Assembly (NCBI GenBank): GCA_043818555.1
Contig: JBDRFP010000002.1
Location: forward strand, 1 to 64,000
Length of the DNA stretch: 64,000 bases
Direction of reading: 5' to 3'
Origin: JAUYIW01 sp043818555
Lineage (GTDB): Bacteria > Patescibacteriota > Patescibacteriia > UBA9934
Shown: positions 55,230-63,416 of the stretch, piece after piece
How positions within the stretch are numbered: the first letter of the stretch is position 1
How the letters are laid out: each line of letters opens with the position of its first letter
The notes under the pieces: model-generated
Seen by the model: the letters and a program-made list of their open reading frames with translations, nothing else
Told to the model about the DNA's origin: nothing
Database searches by the model: none
Position numbers and translations under genes: made by a program

Positions 55230-57146
55230 TTATTTTTCGCTTTCCGATCCTTGATCATCAACATCCTTAAACTCAGCGTCTTTTACTTCAGGCTCGGCGT
55301 CGGCAGGTTGATCCCCAGTTTCTGACGCTTGAGCCCCAGTTGCCTGCTCTTGCTGGTACATTTTTGCCCCAATCTTCTGAGCCTCTGTGGATAACTCATC
55401 AGACGCCTTTTTAATAGCATCGATATCGTCTCCGTCTTTAACAGCCTTCAAAGCATCGATCTTTTCGCCAATTACTTTCTTTTCATCGTCAGCGATCTTT
55501 TCGCCATACTCACTCATCATTTTCTCAGTTGTGTAGACCATTGTATCAGCCACATTCCTAACTTCAATCTGCTCCTTTTTCTTTTTATCATCCTCAGCGT
55601 GAGTTTCCGCGTCAGCCTTCATCTTTTCGATCTCCTCGTCGCTAAGCCCTGACGAAGCTGTGATTGTAATCTTCTGCTCACGACCGGTCGCCTTGTCCGC
55701 AGCCTTTACGTTTAAGATTCCATTAGCGTCAATATCAAACGAAACTTCAACCTGCGGGATTCCTCGCGGCGCCGGTGGAATGCCGTCCAGCATAAACTGC
55801 CCGAGCAGTTTGTTGTCGACCGCCATCTGACGCTCGCCCTGGTAAACTTTAACATCTACCGAAGGTTGGTTGTCAGCAGCGGTTGAGAAAATTTGACTCT
55901 TGCTTGTTGGAATAGTGCTGTTTCGATCGATCAGCTTGGTGAACACACCGCCGAGCGTCTCAATGCCAAACGACAACGGCGTAACATCGAGAAGTAAAAT
56001 ATCTTTCACATCGCCCTGCAAAACTCCAGCCTGAACAGCCGCGCCAAGCGCCACCACTTCGTCCGGGTTCACACTAATGTTTGGTTTCTTGCCAAAGAAC
56101 TCCTCAACTCGCTTTTGCACAATTGGCATGCGAGTCATCCCGCCGACCAGAACGATCTCTTCGATCGCGCTAGCGTCCAACTTGGCATCAGCCAAAGCCC
56201 TTTTAACTGGCTCTAGGGTTTTATCTACAAGTGGCGACACCAGCTCTTCAAGCTTTGAGCGCGTTAGTTTCATAACAAGGTGCTTTGGACCTTCAGCGCC
56301 CTGAGTAATAAATGGCTGATTAATCTCGGTTTCTTGAGCTGTGGATAACTCGATTTTAGCTCGCTCAGCAGCATCTTTCACGCGCTGCATGGCCAAAGAG
56401 TCGCCTGCCAAATCAACACCCTCCTGAGTCTTGAACTCTTGAATTATCCAGTCAATTATCACCTTGTCAAAGTCGTCACCGCCCAAATGAGTGTCGCCGT
56501 TGGTTGAAATAACCTCAACAGTTGAATCGGAAACATCGAGCACTGACACATCAAAAGTTCCGCCTCCTAGATCGTACACAAGAATCTGCTGGCCAACTTT
56601 TTTATCAAATCCGTATGCCAGCGCAGCCGCGGTCGGCTCGTTGATTATACGCGATACTTTCAAACCGGCAATCTCACCAGCGTCCTTAGTAGCCTGGCGC
56701 TGTGAGTCATCAAAGTAAGCCGGCACAGTAATCACCGCCTCAGTTACAGGCTCGCCAAGACGCTCTTCGGCATCGGCCTTCATCTTTTGGAGAATCATTG
56801 CGCTCACTTCCTGCGGCGTATGCTCCTTATCTCCAATCTTCACTGCCACACCTTCGCCACGAGCAACAATTTCAAACGGCATCACTTTAACATCGTTTTG
56901 AATCTCATCGTCGGAAAACCTGCGTCCAATCAGGCGCTTAATCGAGTAAAGTGTGTTATTTGGATTTGTAACTGCCTGACGCTTTGCCGGCACGCCAACC
57001 AGGCGCTCGTTATTCTTTGTGATTGCCACCATTGACGGCGTGGTACGCGCGCCCTCCTTGTTTTCTAAAATTTTCGGCTGTCCACCCTCCATTACAGCCA
57101 TTGCGGAATTGGTAGTTCCAAGGTCTATTCCTAGAATTTTTGACAT
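55230..57146 (-). CDS. dnaK: Chaperone DnaK (Hsp70)
   Basis: This 638-aa ATP-dependent chaperone has the nucleotide-binding domain ([47 protein letters not shown]), the linker ([19 protein letters not shown]) and the substrate domain with a lid, ending in the acidic, EEVD-lacking tail ([15 protein letters not shown]). It acts with DnaJ and GrpE. Length is standard. grpE and hrcA lie upstream on the same strand, with a TTTATTCCGGC-type repeat block between dnaK and grpE. Confidence 0.99.
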   Translation of the reverse strand: MSKILGIDLGTTNSAMAVMEGGQPKILENKEGARTTPSMVAITKNNERLVGVPAKRQAVTNPNNTLYSIKRLIGRRFSDDEIQNDVKVMPFEIVARGEGVAVKIGDKEHTPQEVSAMILQKMKADAEERLGEPVTEAVITVPAYFDDSQRQATKDAGEIAGLKVSRIINEPTAAALAYGFDKKVGQQILVYDLGGGTFDVSVLDVSDSTVEVISTNGDTHLGGDDFDKVIIDWIIQEFKTQEGVDLAGDSLAMQRVKDAAERAKIELSTAQETEINQPFITQGAEGPKHLVMKLTRSKLEELVSPLVDKTLEPVKRALADAKLDASAIEEIVLVGGMTRMPIVQKRVEEFFGKKPNISVNPDEVVALGAAVQAGVLQGDVKDILLLDVTPLSFGIETLGGVFTKLIDRNSTIPTSKSQIFSTAADNQPSVDVKVYQGERQMAVDNKLLGQFMLDGIPPAPRGIPQVEVSFDIDANGILNVKAADKATGREQKITITASSGLSDEEIEKMKADAETHAEDDKKKKEQIEVRNVADTMVYTTEKMMSEYGEKIADDEKKVIGEKIDALKAVKDGDDIDAIKKASDELSTEAQKIGAKMYQQEQATGAQASETGDQPADAEPEVKDAEFKDVDDQGSESEK

Positions 57147-57159
57147 AATGTTTCAATTA

Positions 57160-57268
57160 CGAATGTTTATTTCCCAGCCTGCGGAGTTTTATTCCGGCTT
57201 GCCGAGTTTTATTCCTTAAAGCTTAGATTTATTGTCGAATAGGTCGTATGGGTCCTATAGGTCCTATC
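57160..57268. repeat. TTTATTNNNGG and TAGGTCCTAT word repeats
   Basis: Three GAGTTTTATTCC-type units are followed by TAGGTCGTATGGGTCCTATAGG. They lie between dnaK and grpE. Confidence 0.7.
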
Positions 57269-57803
57269 CTGACCCTTGATCTTCTGTGACCTGATTCACA
57301 ATTACCATAGCTGGTCGCAAAACCCCCTTTCCAAGCGTCCAGCCTTTTTGCACAACTTCCAAAATCGCCCCATCAGCAGCATCTTTTTCATTCCTCATAC
57401 CAACCGCTTCATGCAAATTCGGATCAAATTTCCCTGTACTACTAATCTCATGCACTCTATGAAGTTCGAAAACATGTTCAAGTTGACTATGTGCACAAGC
57501 GACCCCCTTTAGCCAATTTTCGATCTCAGCTCGCTTGGCTTTGTCGAGCGCTGATAAATCCGGCTGATGACACTCTGTCTGTTCCAAGGCATCCATTGCA
57601 TTAAGTAGTTCAAGAAAAATATCAGATTCGTAACGATACAAAGATTTAAACACCCGGCTTTCAGTATCGCGCTTTAGGTTCTCATAGTCAGCCAACGCGC
57701 GCTTCCAGCCATCCAGATACTCTGCACACTTGGCCTCGAGTTCCTGATCGACTTCTACGCTTTCTATGTCTTCTACGTTTTTTACATCTTTCTTCTTACT
57801 CAT
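57264..57803 (-). CDS. grpE: Nucleotide exchange factor GrpE
   Basis: This 179-aa protein releases ADP from DnaK. It has an N-terminal long helix (CAEYLDGWKRALADYENLKRD, the conserved dimer stalk), and a C-terminal beta domain with LNPHEAVG-like DPNLHEAVGMR and ILEVVQKGWTLGKGVLRPAMVIV. Its start overlaps hrcA's stop in an ATGA (57800-57803), so the two are translationally coupled. Confidence 0.96.
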   Translation of the reverse strand: MSKKKDVKNVEDIESVEVDQELEAKCAEYLDGWKRALADYENLKRDTESRVFKSLYRYESDIFLELLNAMDALEQTECHQPDLSALDKAKRAEIENWLKGVACAHSQLEHVFELHRVHEISSTGKFDPNLHEAVGMRNEKDAADGAILEVVQKGWTLGKGVLRPAMVIVNQVTEDQGSG

Positions 57804-58501
57804 AATTCTTCATCTAATAACTTCTTAGCTTCGCGTAGCAACTTCATGTTTCTCCCATAATCCATACGAAGCGGGCCAACTAAGCCCATAATTCCTGTAA
57901 ATCCTCCAGGCATTTTATATTTTACAAGCATCGTTGTCATTTGACTGCCAAACGGACTTTGCTCGCCGATCCAGACGCTAACATCTCTATCGACACGCTC
58001 AAAAACATCATTTAAAACATCGTCAAACTTGTCGATAATGCCAGAGAGCTCGCGCAAAGTGTCCACATTGCCAAACTCGGGCTTATCGAAAAGATTTGAT
58101 ATTCCAGTGTAATAATTTTGATTAGAGTCCATTGATGAAAACGCGGTTTCGCCTGAAAGCTCAACAAGACATTTGGCGATTTTGCGAACAATGTCGCGCG
58201 GGTCACCAACGTGCTGGCGAGCTTCTACGAGTGGAGCGCGCGGCCGCATCGATCCGGCTGGCTGCATAAACTGCTCAACATAAAGTCGAAAGCCTTCCTC
58301 GGTTGGCACGCGCCCGGCAGAAGTGTGCGGTTGGCGGAGCAGTCCGAAATCCTCGAGCGCAACCATTGTATTTCGTACCGTAGCCGATGAACACCCAAGG
58401 CTAAACTTGTTAACTAAAATTTGCGAAGCAACCGGCTGTGCTGTTTTTACATAATGCTCAATTATGGCTGAAAGTATTTGTGACTGTCTGTCGGAAAGCA
58501 T
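57800..58501 (-). CDS. hrcA: Heat-inducible transcription repressor HrcA
   Basis: This 233-aa repressor binds CIRCE operators before heat-shock genes. It starts MLSDRQSQILSAIIEHYV; an extra frame start at 58549 is repeat-derived (MGIHWGL). An N-terminal winged HTH (LGCSSATVRNTMVALEDFGLLRQPHTSAGRVPTEEGFRLYV) is followed by a shortened regulatory part ending in KMPGGFTGIMGLVGPLRMDYGRN. It is about a third shorter than the common 340 residues because the inserted dimerising domain is missing. A CIRCE element overlaps its own promoter (58629-58669). Confidence 0.95.
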   Translation of the reverse strand: MLSDRQSQILSAIIEHYVKTAQPVASQILVNKFSLGCSSATVRNTMVALEDFGLLRQPHTSAGRVPTEEGFRLYVEQFMQPAGSMRPRAPLVEARQHVGDPRDIVRKIAKCLVELSGETAFSSMDSNQNYYTGISNLFDKPEFGNVDTLRELSGIIDKFDDVLNDVFERVDRDVSVWIGEQSPFGSQMTTMLVKYKMPGGFTGIMGLVGPLRMDYGRNMKLLREAKKLLDEEL

Positions 58502-58622
58502 AAGACAAATTTCCAATTCACAAGCACCCAATCCCCAATGAATTCCCAATGTCCAATCTCCAATTGGTCATTGGTAATTGGATATTCATTGTATATTGGC
58601 TAGTTGGTCATTGGACATTACT
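58502..58622. repeat. CCAATTGG-family intergenic repeat (copy 3)
   Basis: AATTCACAAGCACCCAATCCCCAATG-type words are followed by CCAATTGGTCATTGG. They supply the false N-terminus of hrcA. Confidence 0.75.
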
Positions 58623-58628
58623 CGATCG

Positions 58629-58669
58629 TTAGCAGTCAGTATTATAGACTGCTAAGTTTGAACCGTCAA
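58629..58669 (-). promoter_or_regulatory. CIRCE operator overlapping the hrcA-grpE-dnaK promoter
   Basis: TTAGCAGTC-N9-GACTGCTAA is a perfect inverted repeat at 58629-58655 (CIRCE consensus TTAGCACTC-N9-GAGTGCTAA). On the minus strand TTGACG (58669-58664), 17 nt and TATAAT (58646-58641) form a promoter, with the -10 box in the N9 spacer of CIRCE. HrcA binding would directly block RNA polymerase. Confidence 0.93.
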
Positions 58670-58675
58670 GTTTTT

Positions 58676-58768
58676 AGACCTACAGACTACAGATTTTTTT
58701 GGATTTACAGATCGAAAAACTCGTACTTCATTCTGTATATCTGTAAGCAATCAGTAGTCTGTAGGAAA
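58676..58768. repeat. CCTACAGACTAC inverted word repeat
   Basis: ACCTACAGACTACAG (58678-58692) and its complement CAGTAGTCTGTAGG (58751-58764) flank about 60 nt holding CTGTATATCTGTAAG words. Related words lie at 24840-24870 and 62005-62100. Confidence 0.7.
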
Positions 58769-58802
58769 TAAAAAATCCCCTCAGCAATAAGCTTCGGGGA
58801 CC
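58769..58802 (-). terminator. Intrinsic terminator
   Basis: On the minus strand GGTCCCCGAAGCTTATTGCTGAGGGGA is followed by TTTTTTATTT. It ends the gene at 58841. Confidence 0.85.
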
Positions 58803-58840
58803 AGACACTCTTCGTCAAGACTCCTAGAAAGAGGGATGCC

Positions 58841-59269
58841 CTATTCTTCGCCTTCATCCATAGGAGGAGGCAAAACCTTGGGCATACCTGGGACATTGTG
58901 CAAGAGCAACGGCCCACTTCGGCCATTGAAAACTTGCGAGTGGTGGCGCGGTAGAGTAACTCCGCGCGCTTGCCGGATCTCTCCAGCTAGAACCTTGAGC
59001 TTCAGCACCATGCACTCGTGCCGGGGGCTGAACTCTATGTACGCCTTCGCCGCGCGATCAACAAAGTACTGATCACGGAAGAACCTGACCGTGAAGCCAA
59101 GCGATGCAAAATCCTCTTCATCAAAATTCTCCGTAGGTAATTTGAAGTTAAAGAAGACAACCAGACCTTCTTTCAGGTGCCGATACTGCACACCGATCAA
59201 GGGGCCAACGATTTCGACCGGGTTAACCCTGATTTCCTCAGGGCATGTTTCTTTTTGGATTGCGCACAT
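58841..59269 (-). CDS. Hypothetical protein (142 aa)
   Basis: It starts MCAIQKETCPEEIRVN, 6 nt after AGAAGGAGG. A strand-rich domain (VEIVGPLIGVQYRHLKEGLVVFFNFKL, then TVRFFRDQYFVDRAAKAYIEF and HECMVLKLKVLAGEI) ends in a Pro-rich, acidic tail. No motif is recognised. A TTGACT-17-TAGTCT promoter and a terminator make it a single-gene unit. Confidence 0.6.
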   Translation of the reverse strand: MCAIQKETCPEEIRVNPVEIVGPLIGVQYRHLKEGLVVFFNFKLPTENFDEEDFASLGFTVRFFRDQYFVDRAAKAYIEFSPRHECMVLKLKVLAGEIRQARGVTLPRHHSQVFNGRSGPLLLHNVPGMPKVLPPPMDEGEE

Positions 59270-59302
59270 GGCAACCTCCTTCTGAAAAATGAACAGCTGA
59301 TT

Positions 59303-59331
59303 AGACTACCATAAATATAGACTTTAGTCAA
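59303..59331 (-). promoter_or_regulatory. Sigma-70 promoter (TTGACT-17-TAGTCT)
   Basis: The minus-strand -35 is 59331-59326 and the -10 is 59308-59303. It drives the gene at 58841-59269. Nothing further is seen up to 59452. Confidence 0.7.
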
Positions 59332-59452
59332 GTGTTGGCCATTTTCTTCAAACATACTTCGGTCCGGTCTGGCCACAAACGCCACGAATATAACAAAAAA
59401 TACGAATTTCAATCAAAAAACATGAAAATCACGGTTTGTTGTAGATTTCTTG

Positions 59453-60301
59453 TTACGCTACCTTTTCGCTAGACAAAGCCGCTTCTAACGCATACGCGCT
59501 TAGCTTAATGACATAGTCGCGGGCAGATTCTCCGGCATCGTAATTAATATTCACATTCGGATCAATAAACTCGTACAGCCCGTCAGCCCCTTTCCCAACA
59601 TATCGCAGCGTTGCTCCCCCGCCTTCACCGACCATATCCTGCAGACGCTTGAATGCAGGATGCTCCGGATTGCCGGCAAAATCTTCCGCCACTCGCCTCA
59701 TGGCCTCGGCGCTAAAATCCAATGACACATCTCCTTTCAAATCAAACCCGATCTCTGCAGGTTCCGGCTCAGCTTCCACTTCCGGCTGAGCGCCCTCCAT
59801 TCCTAGCATTTGACGGATTTCAGCCTTAAGCTCGGCGACTTTTTCCCTGTCACCTGCAGTCCTTGCGGCATCATACTCTGCTTTTATCTGGATCGCCCGC
59901 TGGGCTTCTGTTTGAGTTTCCCAGCCGCCGGCTTCCTGAGCCTCAACTTTGTGAGCAGGCATCTCAACCGGACCAGCTCCGATCTTCTCACGATGCTCGC
60001 GCAAAATCCGCTGCACTTTTTCAAGGTCGGCATCCTGTTGCGACCCTGGCTGTGGAGGACTCTCTAATTCAGCCTCCTCGCCTCTATTAGCCCACAAGCC
60101 CCTAATCTCTTCTCGCAATTCAGACAGCTTTACTTCATCCCCGACTTGTTTAGCGGCCAAATACTCATCCCGAATACGCAAAGCTTGCGCAGATTCTGGT
60201 TCGTATATATTTTCTACTTGCGGCTCTTCTCGTGTTTCTCGATGTTTCGCAGCCTGAGCCGCTTTGAGTTTTAGATATGTTGAATCGCTTGATCTTTCCA
60301 T
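59453..60301 (-). CDS. Hypothetical protein with a duplicated helical unit (282 aa)
   Basis: Two tandem helical units match: AQALRIRDEYLAAKQVGDEVKLSELREEIRGL (about residues 39-70) and AQRAIQIKAEYDAARTAGDREKVAELKAEIRQML (about 132-165). Each resembles a helical hairpin, separated by Pro/Gln-rich linkers. The C-terminal 100 residues have a fold with VGEGGGATLRYVGKGADGLYEFIDPNVNI. No enzyme motif is seen. A TATAAT box lies 6 nt before the ATG, so it is probably leaderless. Confidence 0.6.
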   Translation of the reverse strand: MERSSDSTYLKLKAAQAAKHRETREEPQVENIYEPESAQALRIRDEYLAAKQVGDEVKLSELREEIRGLWANRGEEAELESPPQPGSQQDADLEKVQRILREHREKIGAGPVEMPAHKVEAQEAGGWETQTEAQRAIQIKAEYDAARTAGDREKVAELKAEIRQMLGMEGAQPEVEAEPEPAEIGFDLKGDVSLDFSAEAMRRVAEDFAGNPEHPAFKRLQDMVGEGGGATLRYVGKGADGLYEFIDPNVNINYDAGESARDYVIKLSAYALEAALSSEKVA

Positions 60302-60316
60302 ACAAAAATTATATTA

Positions 60317-61999
60317 TCACATGTCCCGAATCGCACCAAGCGCCTTTTTTTGACGCCTAGCAAGCGACTCCCAGGACGCTCGACGGAACTTTTTCTTTTG
60401 TAAGATGTCTGAAAATAACTCGCCTCCTAGCACGCTTGGAATAATCACAAAAGTCGCGCCCAACTCGTACATCTTTTCAATATCCTCTGCGCTCTTTACA
60501 GTCACCACGGTTGCCGCCTTGGATTTTTTAACTCTTAGATACTGCAAGATGTCACTACTGATTGCCGCGTCCGGAATAGTAGAAATTACTAGGTTTGATT
60601 TTTCAGCGCGCAGGAAGCTTAAAAAGTCATCGCTTGCTGCGTCGCCATAATGATGCGGGACCCCCCTCTCTTCCAAATCGTCGATCGCATCCGGGTCGAA
60701 ATCGGCCACTACATAATCCTCGCCCAGCTTCTGGATTGACGGCAAAATTACCTCGCCCATCCTATGATAGCCAAACAAAATTATCTTTGGCGCCTTTCTG
60801 CGCTTTTTACCTTGCTTATCTTCGCCACGCTCAAGCCATGAAAACATCCAATGAATCTTGTCGTAAATTTGTTCATTGTAGCCAATGAGATATGTTGAAA
60901 CCGCAATAGTAAACAGGCCGACAATAGCCGCCATGGTCATAATGCCTCCATTTGCGACTCCGGCCGCGATCGCGGCAGCAATAATAATAAACGAAAATTC
61001 GCTGACCTGCGCAAGGGCCGACCCTGTCAAAAACCCGGTTCGTGGGTGGTATCCAAACGCTCGCAGGATCAAAATTACAATAATCGGATTGCCAACCAGA
61101 ACAAAAATGCTAAACGCTATTGCCGGCACAATCATGTCGCCAAGTGATTCAAATGACAGGTTTGTGCCAAGCACAATGAAGAAAATAATAAGGAAAAAGT
61201 CGCGTAGCGGGCGGATTTTAGAACCGATTTCGTGCTGGAAGCCGGTGCTGGCAAGCGAAATTCCTGCAAGTAGAGCGCCAATCTCAATGCCAAAGCCAAT
61301 AAAATGAAGTGTGCTTGCGACTGCAAAACACCAGGTAAGAGCGGCAAGGAACAACAGCTCTGAAGATTTGGCCGCGTAGTGCATTAAGTGTGGCAGAATA
61401 AATCGACCAAGCGCCCACAAGATTCCTAATACGACTACGCCCTTTAGGATCGAAACAATGAATACGTCTGCCACACTCATCCCGCCGGTGCCAAGCGCGC
61501 TAAGAGTCAAGAGCGCAAGCATGGCCGCAATGTCCTGGACAATTAGAATCCCAACTGTAATTCGGCCGTAGAAACGGTCCAAATCTTCTTTATCGGAAAG
61601 CAGCTTGATTATTACGATTGTGCTTGAGAGCGCAAAGGCGATCGACAAAATCAAGCTGGTCCAAACATCAAACCCGAGCCAGAAGGCCAGCAGCAATCCA
61701 AAGAGTGTTGTAAAAATAATCTGCCCAAGGCCGGCAAGAATTGAAATACGGCCAACATGGCGTACGCTGCGCCAATCAAGGTTAAGACCAACGAGGAACA
61801 GCAAGAAAGCAATGCCGATTTCCGCGAGCGCGTTGAAGATTTCAGGCGAGCGGGCCAGATCGAAAAGACTCGGGCCAACAAGTAGCCCGGTGATCATGTA
61901 AGCGATGATTAGCGGTTGCTTGAGACGAAAAATCACCAGCGCAACAAGGCCGGCTGTTACAATCACCGCCGCGATTTCGAGGAAGAGAATGTCGAGCAT
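60317..61999 (-). CDS. CPA2-family cation:proton antiporter with RCK domain
   Basis: This 560-aa membrane protein has about twelve predicted segments (residues 1-380), including LLVGPSLFDLARS, FALSSTIVIIKLL and the GxxLAQVSEFSFII segment (GSALAQVSEFSFII) typical of KefB/KefC. A cytosolic TrkA-N/RCK domain follows (KIILFGYHRMGEVIL..YVVADFDPDAIDDLEERGVPHHYGDAASDDFL), though its Gly motif reads GYHRMGE, not the usual GxGxxG. It would exchange K+ or Na+ for H+ under nucleotide control. A small K+ channel gene lies upstream on the same strand. Confidence 0.92.
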   Translation of the reverse strand: MLDILFLEIAAVIVTAGLVALVIFRLKQPLIIAYMITGLLVGPSLFDLARSPEIFNALAEIGIAFLLFLVGLNLDWRSVRHVGRISILAGLGQIIFTTLFGLLLAFWLGFDVWTSLILSIAFALSSTIVIIKLLSDKEDLDRFYGRITVGILIVQDIAAMLALLTLSALGTGGMSVADVFIVSILKGVVVLGILWALGRFILPHLMHYAAKSSELLFLAALTWCFAVASTLHFIGFGIEIGALLAGISLASTGFQHEIGSKIRPLRDFFLIIFFIVLGTNLSFESLGDMIVPAIAFSIFVLVGNPIIVILILRAFGYHPRTGFLTGSALAQVSEFSFIIIAAAIAAGVANGGIMTMAAIVGLFTIAVSTYLIGYNEQIYDKIHWMFSWLERGEDKQGKKRRKAPKIILFGYHRMGEVILPSIQKLGEDYVVADFDPDAIDDLEERGVPHHYGDAASDDFLSFLRAEKSNLVISTIPDAAISSDILQYLRVKKSKAATVVTVKSAEDIEKMYELGATFVIIPSVLGGELFSDILQKKKFRRASWESLARRQKKALGAIRDM

Positions 62000-62004
62000 G
62001 GGAG

Positions 62005-62100
62005 TTCGTTACAGACCTACAAACTGTACAGACTTACAGACTGATTGCGTATTTTTTGATTGTCGGTTCGTAGGTTCGTATAGTCTGTAGTTCTGTAACG
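62005..62100. repeat. CGTTACAGACCTACAAAC inverted word repeat
   Basis: CGTTACAGACCTACAAACTGTACAG and the inverted block ending GTAGTTCTGTAACG bracket the spacer between the K+ channel and antiporter genes. Confidence 0.75.
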
Positions 62101-62412
62101 TTACTTCGTTACTTTGTGTTCGTCGCCGCGTCGGAGCATGCGTTCGTACACAGATTCAGCAATTAGCTCCATGGCAATAAGTAGAAATGGTACGGTGAGG
62201 AGCATGTAAATTGTAGTGACGATTCTTGAAATTGGCGTTGTTGGTGCCAGGTCTCCAAAGCCGACCGTGGTCATGGTTGAGATTGTAAAGTATAGGGCGT
62301 CAATAAAACTCCAACCTTCAAGATAAATAAAAACAATCGTACCAAATAAAATCAATACGATTGCGATACTTATTAGCCCGCGAAGTCTTGGGTGAGCAAT
62401 TGCACGTAACAT
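62101..62412 (-). CDS. Two-segment K+ channel
   Basis: This 103-aa protein has two membrane segments (about residues 13-31 and 67-90) and between them a pore helix with the selectivity filter STMTTVGFGDLAPTT (TVGFGD). It is a minimal KcsA-like subunit that would form a tetramer; no voltage sensor or RCK domain is attached. An AGGAGG Shine-Dalgarno lies 7 nt before the ATG and a TATAAT box lies upstream. It may work with the RCK-bearing antiporter next to it. Confidence 0.9.
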   Translation of the reverse strand: MLRAIAHPRLRGLISIAIVLILFGTIVFIYLEGWSFIDALYFTISTMTTVGFGDLAPTTPISRIVTTIYMLLTVPFLLIAMELIAESVYERMLRRGDEHKVTK

Positions 62413-62555
62413 AAAATCCTCCTGGTTAATTGATGAGGATATTATATCACAGATTGCGGAGGAAGTACTAAGTAGTAAGTAGTAAGTAGGCGAGAGCTAT
62501 AGGTCTTATAGGTCCTATGCGACCTATCCGACCCCGACGACTAGCCTCGCAGAGG

Positions 62556-62588
62556 CCCAGCTCCCCCGGATCCAATTCCGGGGGTTTT
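62556..62588 (+). terminator. Orphan + strand intrinsic terminator
   Basis: CCCCCGG and CCGGGGG flank ATCCAATT and are followed by TTTTTC. No + strand gene lies upstream; the K+ channel gene reads away. It may end a small RNA or a lost gene. Confidence 0.8.
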
Positions 62589-62590
62589 TC

Positions 62591-62619
62591 TTGACATAAT
62601 GATGCAAATGCGATATCCT
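62591..62619 (+). promoter_or_regulatory. Promoter of tRNA-Glu (TTGACA-17-TATCCT)
   Basis: The -35 is 62591-62596 and the -10 is 62614-62619, with tRNA-Glu starting about 20 nt later. Confidence 0.85.
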
Positions 62620-62638
62620 ACTCCCACAAATCACAGAC

Positions 62639-62713
62639 GGCCCCATCGTCTAGTGGTTAGGACACATGGTTCTCATCCATGAAACCGGGGTTCGACTCCC
62701 CGTGGGGTCACCA
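62639..62713 (+). tRNA. tRNA-Glu(CUC)
   Basis: Acceptor GGCCCCA/TGGGGTC, anticodon stem CATGG/CCATG with loop TTCTCAT (anticodon CUC), T arm GGGGTTCGACTCCCC, discriminator A and encoded CCA. Confidence 0.95.
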
Positions 62714-62752
62714 CAAAAGCGAGCCAGCTTCAGCTGGGTCGTTTTTGTGATG
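62714..62752 (+). terminator. Terminator of tRNA-Glu
   Basis: AAAAGCGAGCCAGC-TTCA-GCTGGGTCGTTTTT runs from the CCA into TGTGATG. Confidence 0.85.
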
Positions 62753-62866
62753 TTCTGGAGTCGAGCCCCCGCTCGTAGGTTCGATAACCAAGCGAGTGAG
62801 CGGAGAGCTGAGTTTACTCAAGTTCTCCCGAGCGAGTGCAGGATATCTCGAGCGAAGCGAAGAGAT

Positions 62867-62886
62867 TCCCCCTGGGGTCACCACAA
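62867..62886 (+). repeat. Duplicated tRNA-Glu 3' end
   Basis: TCCCCNTGGGGTCACCACAA repeats the last part of tRNA-Glu (62697-62716) about 170 bp downstream. No other tRNA part precedes it. Confidence 0.7.
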
Positions 62887-62922
62887 GGTCCTCCAACTCA
62901 ATGCTGGGGGATTTTGTGTTAC
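62884..62922 (+). terminator. Second terminator after the tRNA-Glu remnant
   Basis: GGTCCTCCA and TGGGGGATTTT form a stem with a 9-nt loop, followed by GTGTT. Confidence 0.55.
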
Positions 62923-62964
62923 CTTACAGCCTTAATCACTTTCGCGCGAAAGTATCTAAACTGC

Positions 62965-62992
62965 TTTCTCGCTTTCGTACGAAAGCGAGAAA
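62965..62992. repeat. 28-bp perfect palindrome
   Basis: TTTCTCGCTTTCGT is followed by its exact reverse complement. A smaller palindrome TTTCGCGCGAAA lies 20 bp to the left. No gene is seen in 62923-63007. Confidence 0.85.
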
Positions 62993-63007
62993 AAGAAATG
63001 AGGTAAT

Positions 63008-63046
63008 AAAATACCCCATAGTAGAACCTTGCGGTTCGCTACGGGG
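63008..63046 (-). terminator. Intrinsic terminator
   Basis: On the minus strand CCCCGTAGCGAACC-GCAA-GGTTCTACTATGGGG is followed by TATTTTATT. It follows the small gene at 63082. Confidence 0.8.
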
Positions 63047-63081
63047 CCACACCGCCCGGGTGGGCGGCTGAGTTGATGGGG

Positions 63082-63249
63082 TCAGTCAGGGTCGCTAGGC
63101 TTATCCCAGCCTTCTCCCCACTCCTCCACCAGCTTTTTGAACATGCGATCTGATCGTTCAATCGCGACGTCCAACTGCTTAAGTCTTGGACGCACGTAGA
63201 GCAGGTGGATCACGACGATTGTAATGCCACCGATCCCGCCTACTACAAT
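63082..63249 (-). CDS. Small membrane protein without a standard start (55 aa)
   Basis: An open frame reads IVVGGIGGITIVVIHLLYVRPRL, then a charged helix (KQLDVAIERSDRMFKKLVEEWGEGW) ending KPSDPD. It looks like a real single-pass protein, and a terminator follows. No ATG, GTG or TTG begins it: the first codon after the upstream repeat block is ATT (63249). Either ATT is used, or the AACCCTGAAGG repeat has displaced or destroyed the start. Confidence 0.4.
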   Translation of the reverse strand: MVVGGIGGITIVVIHLLYVRPRLKQLDVAIERSDRMFKKLVEEWGEGWDKPSDPD

Positions 63250-63385
63250 CTTAACCCTCAGGGTTAAACCTTCAGGGTTAAACCTTCAGGGTTAAGAGTG
63301 TAATCTTGCTAAAATTAGCCAAGCCCATGCTTAAATGGTGGTCAAAATGTATTGTTAACCTTCAGGGTTAAACCTTCAGGGTTAA
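63246..63385. repeat. AACCCTGAAGGTT repeat cluster
   Basis: Three copies at 63250-63296 and two at 63353-63385 in the same orientation, with a 14-nt unit. Confidence 0.85.
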
Positions 63386-63416
63386 AAATCCGCCCCGAGT
63401 TAACGGAGCGGATAGG
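63385..63416 (-). terminator. Intrinsic terminator
   Basis: On the minus strand ATCCGCTCCG and CGGGGCGGAT flank TTAACT and are followed by TTTTT. Confidence 0.85.

Noticed and set aside
62639..62922. Integrated prophage or plasmid at tRNA-Glu
   Set aside because: There is no integrase and only 150 bp between the repeats.
62666..62935. An 89-aa + strand open frame over tRNA-Glu
   Set aside because: It begins inside the tRNA and runs through its terminator.
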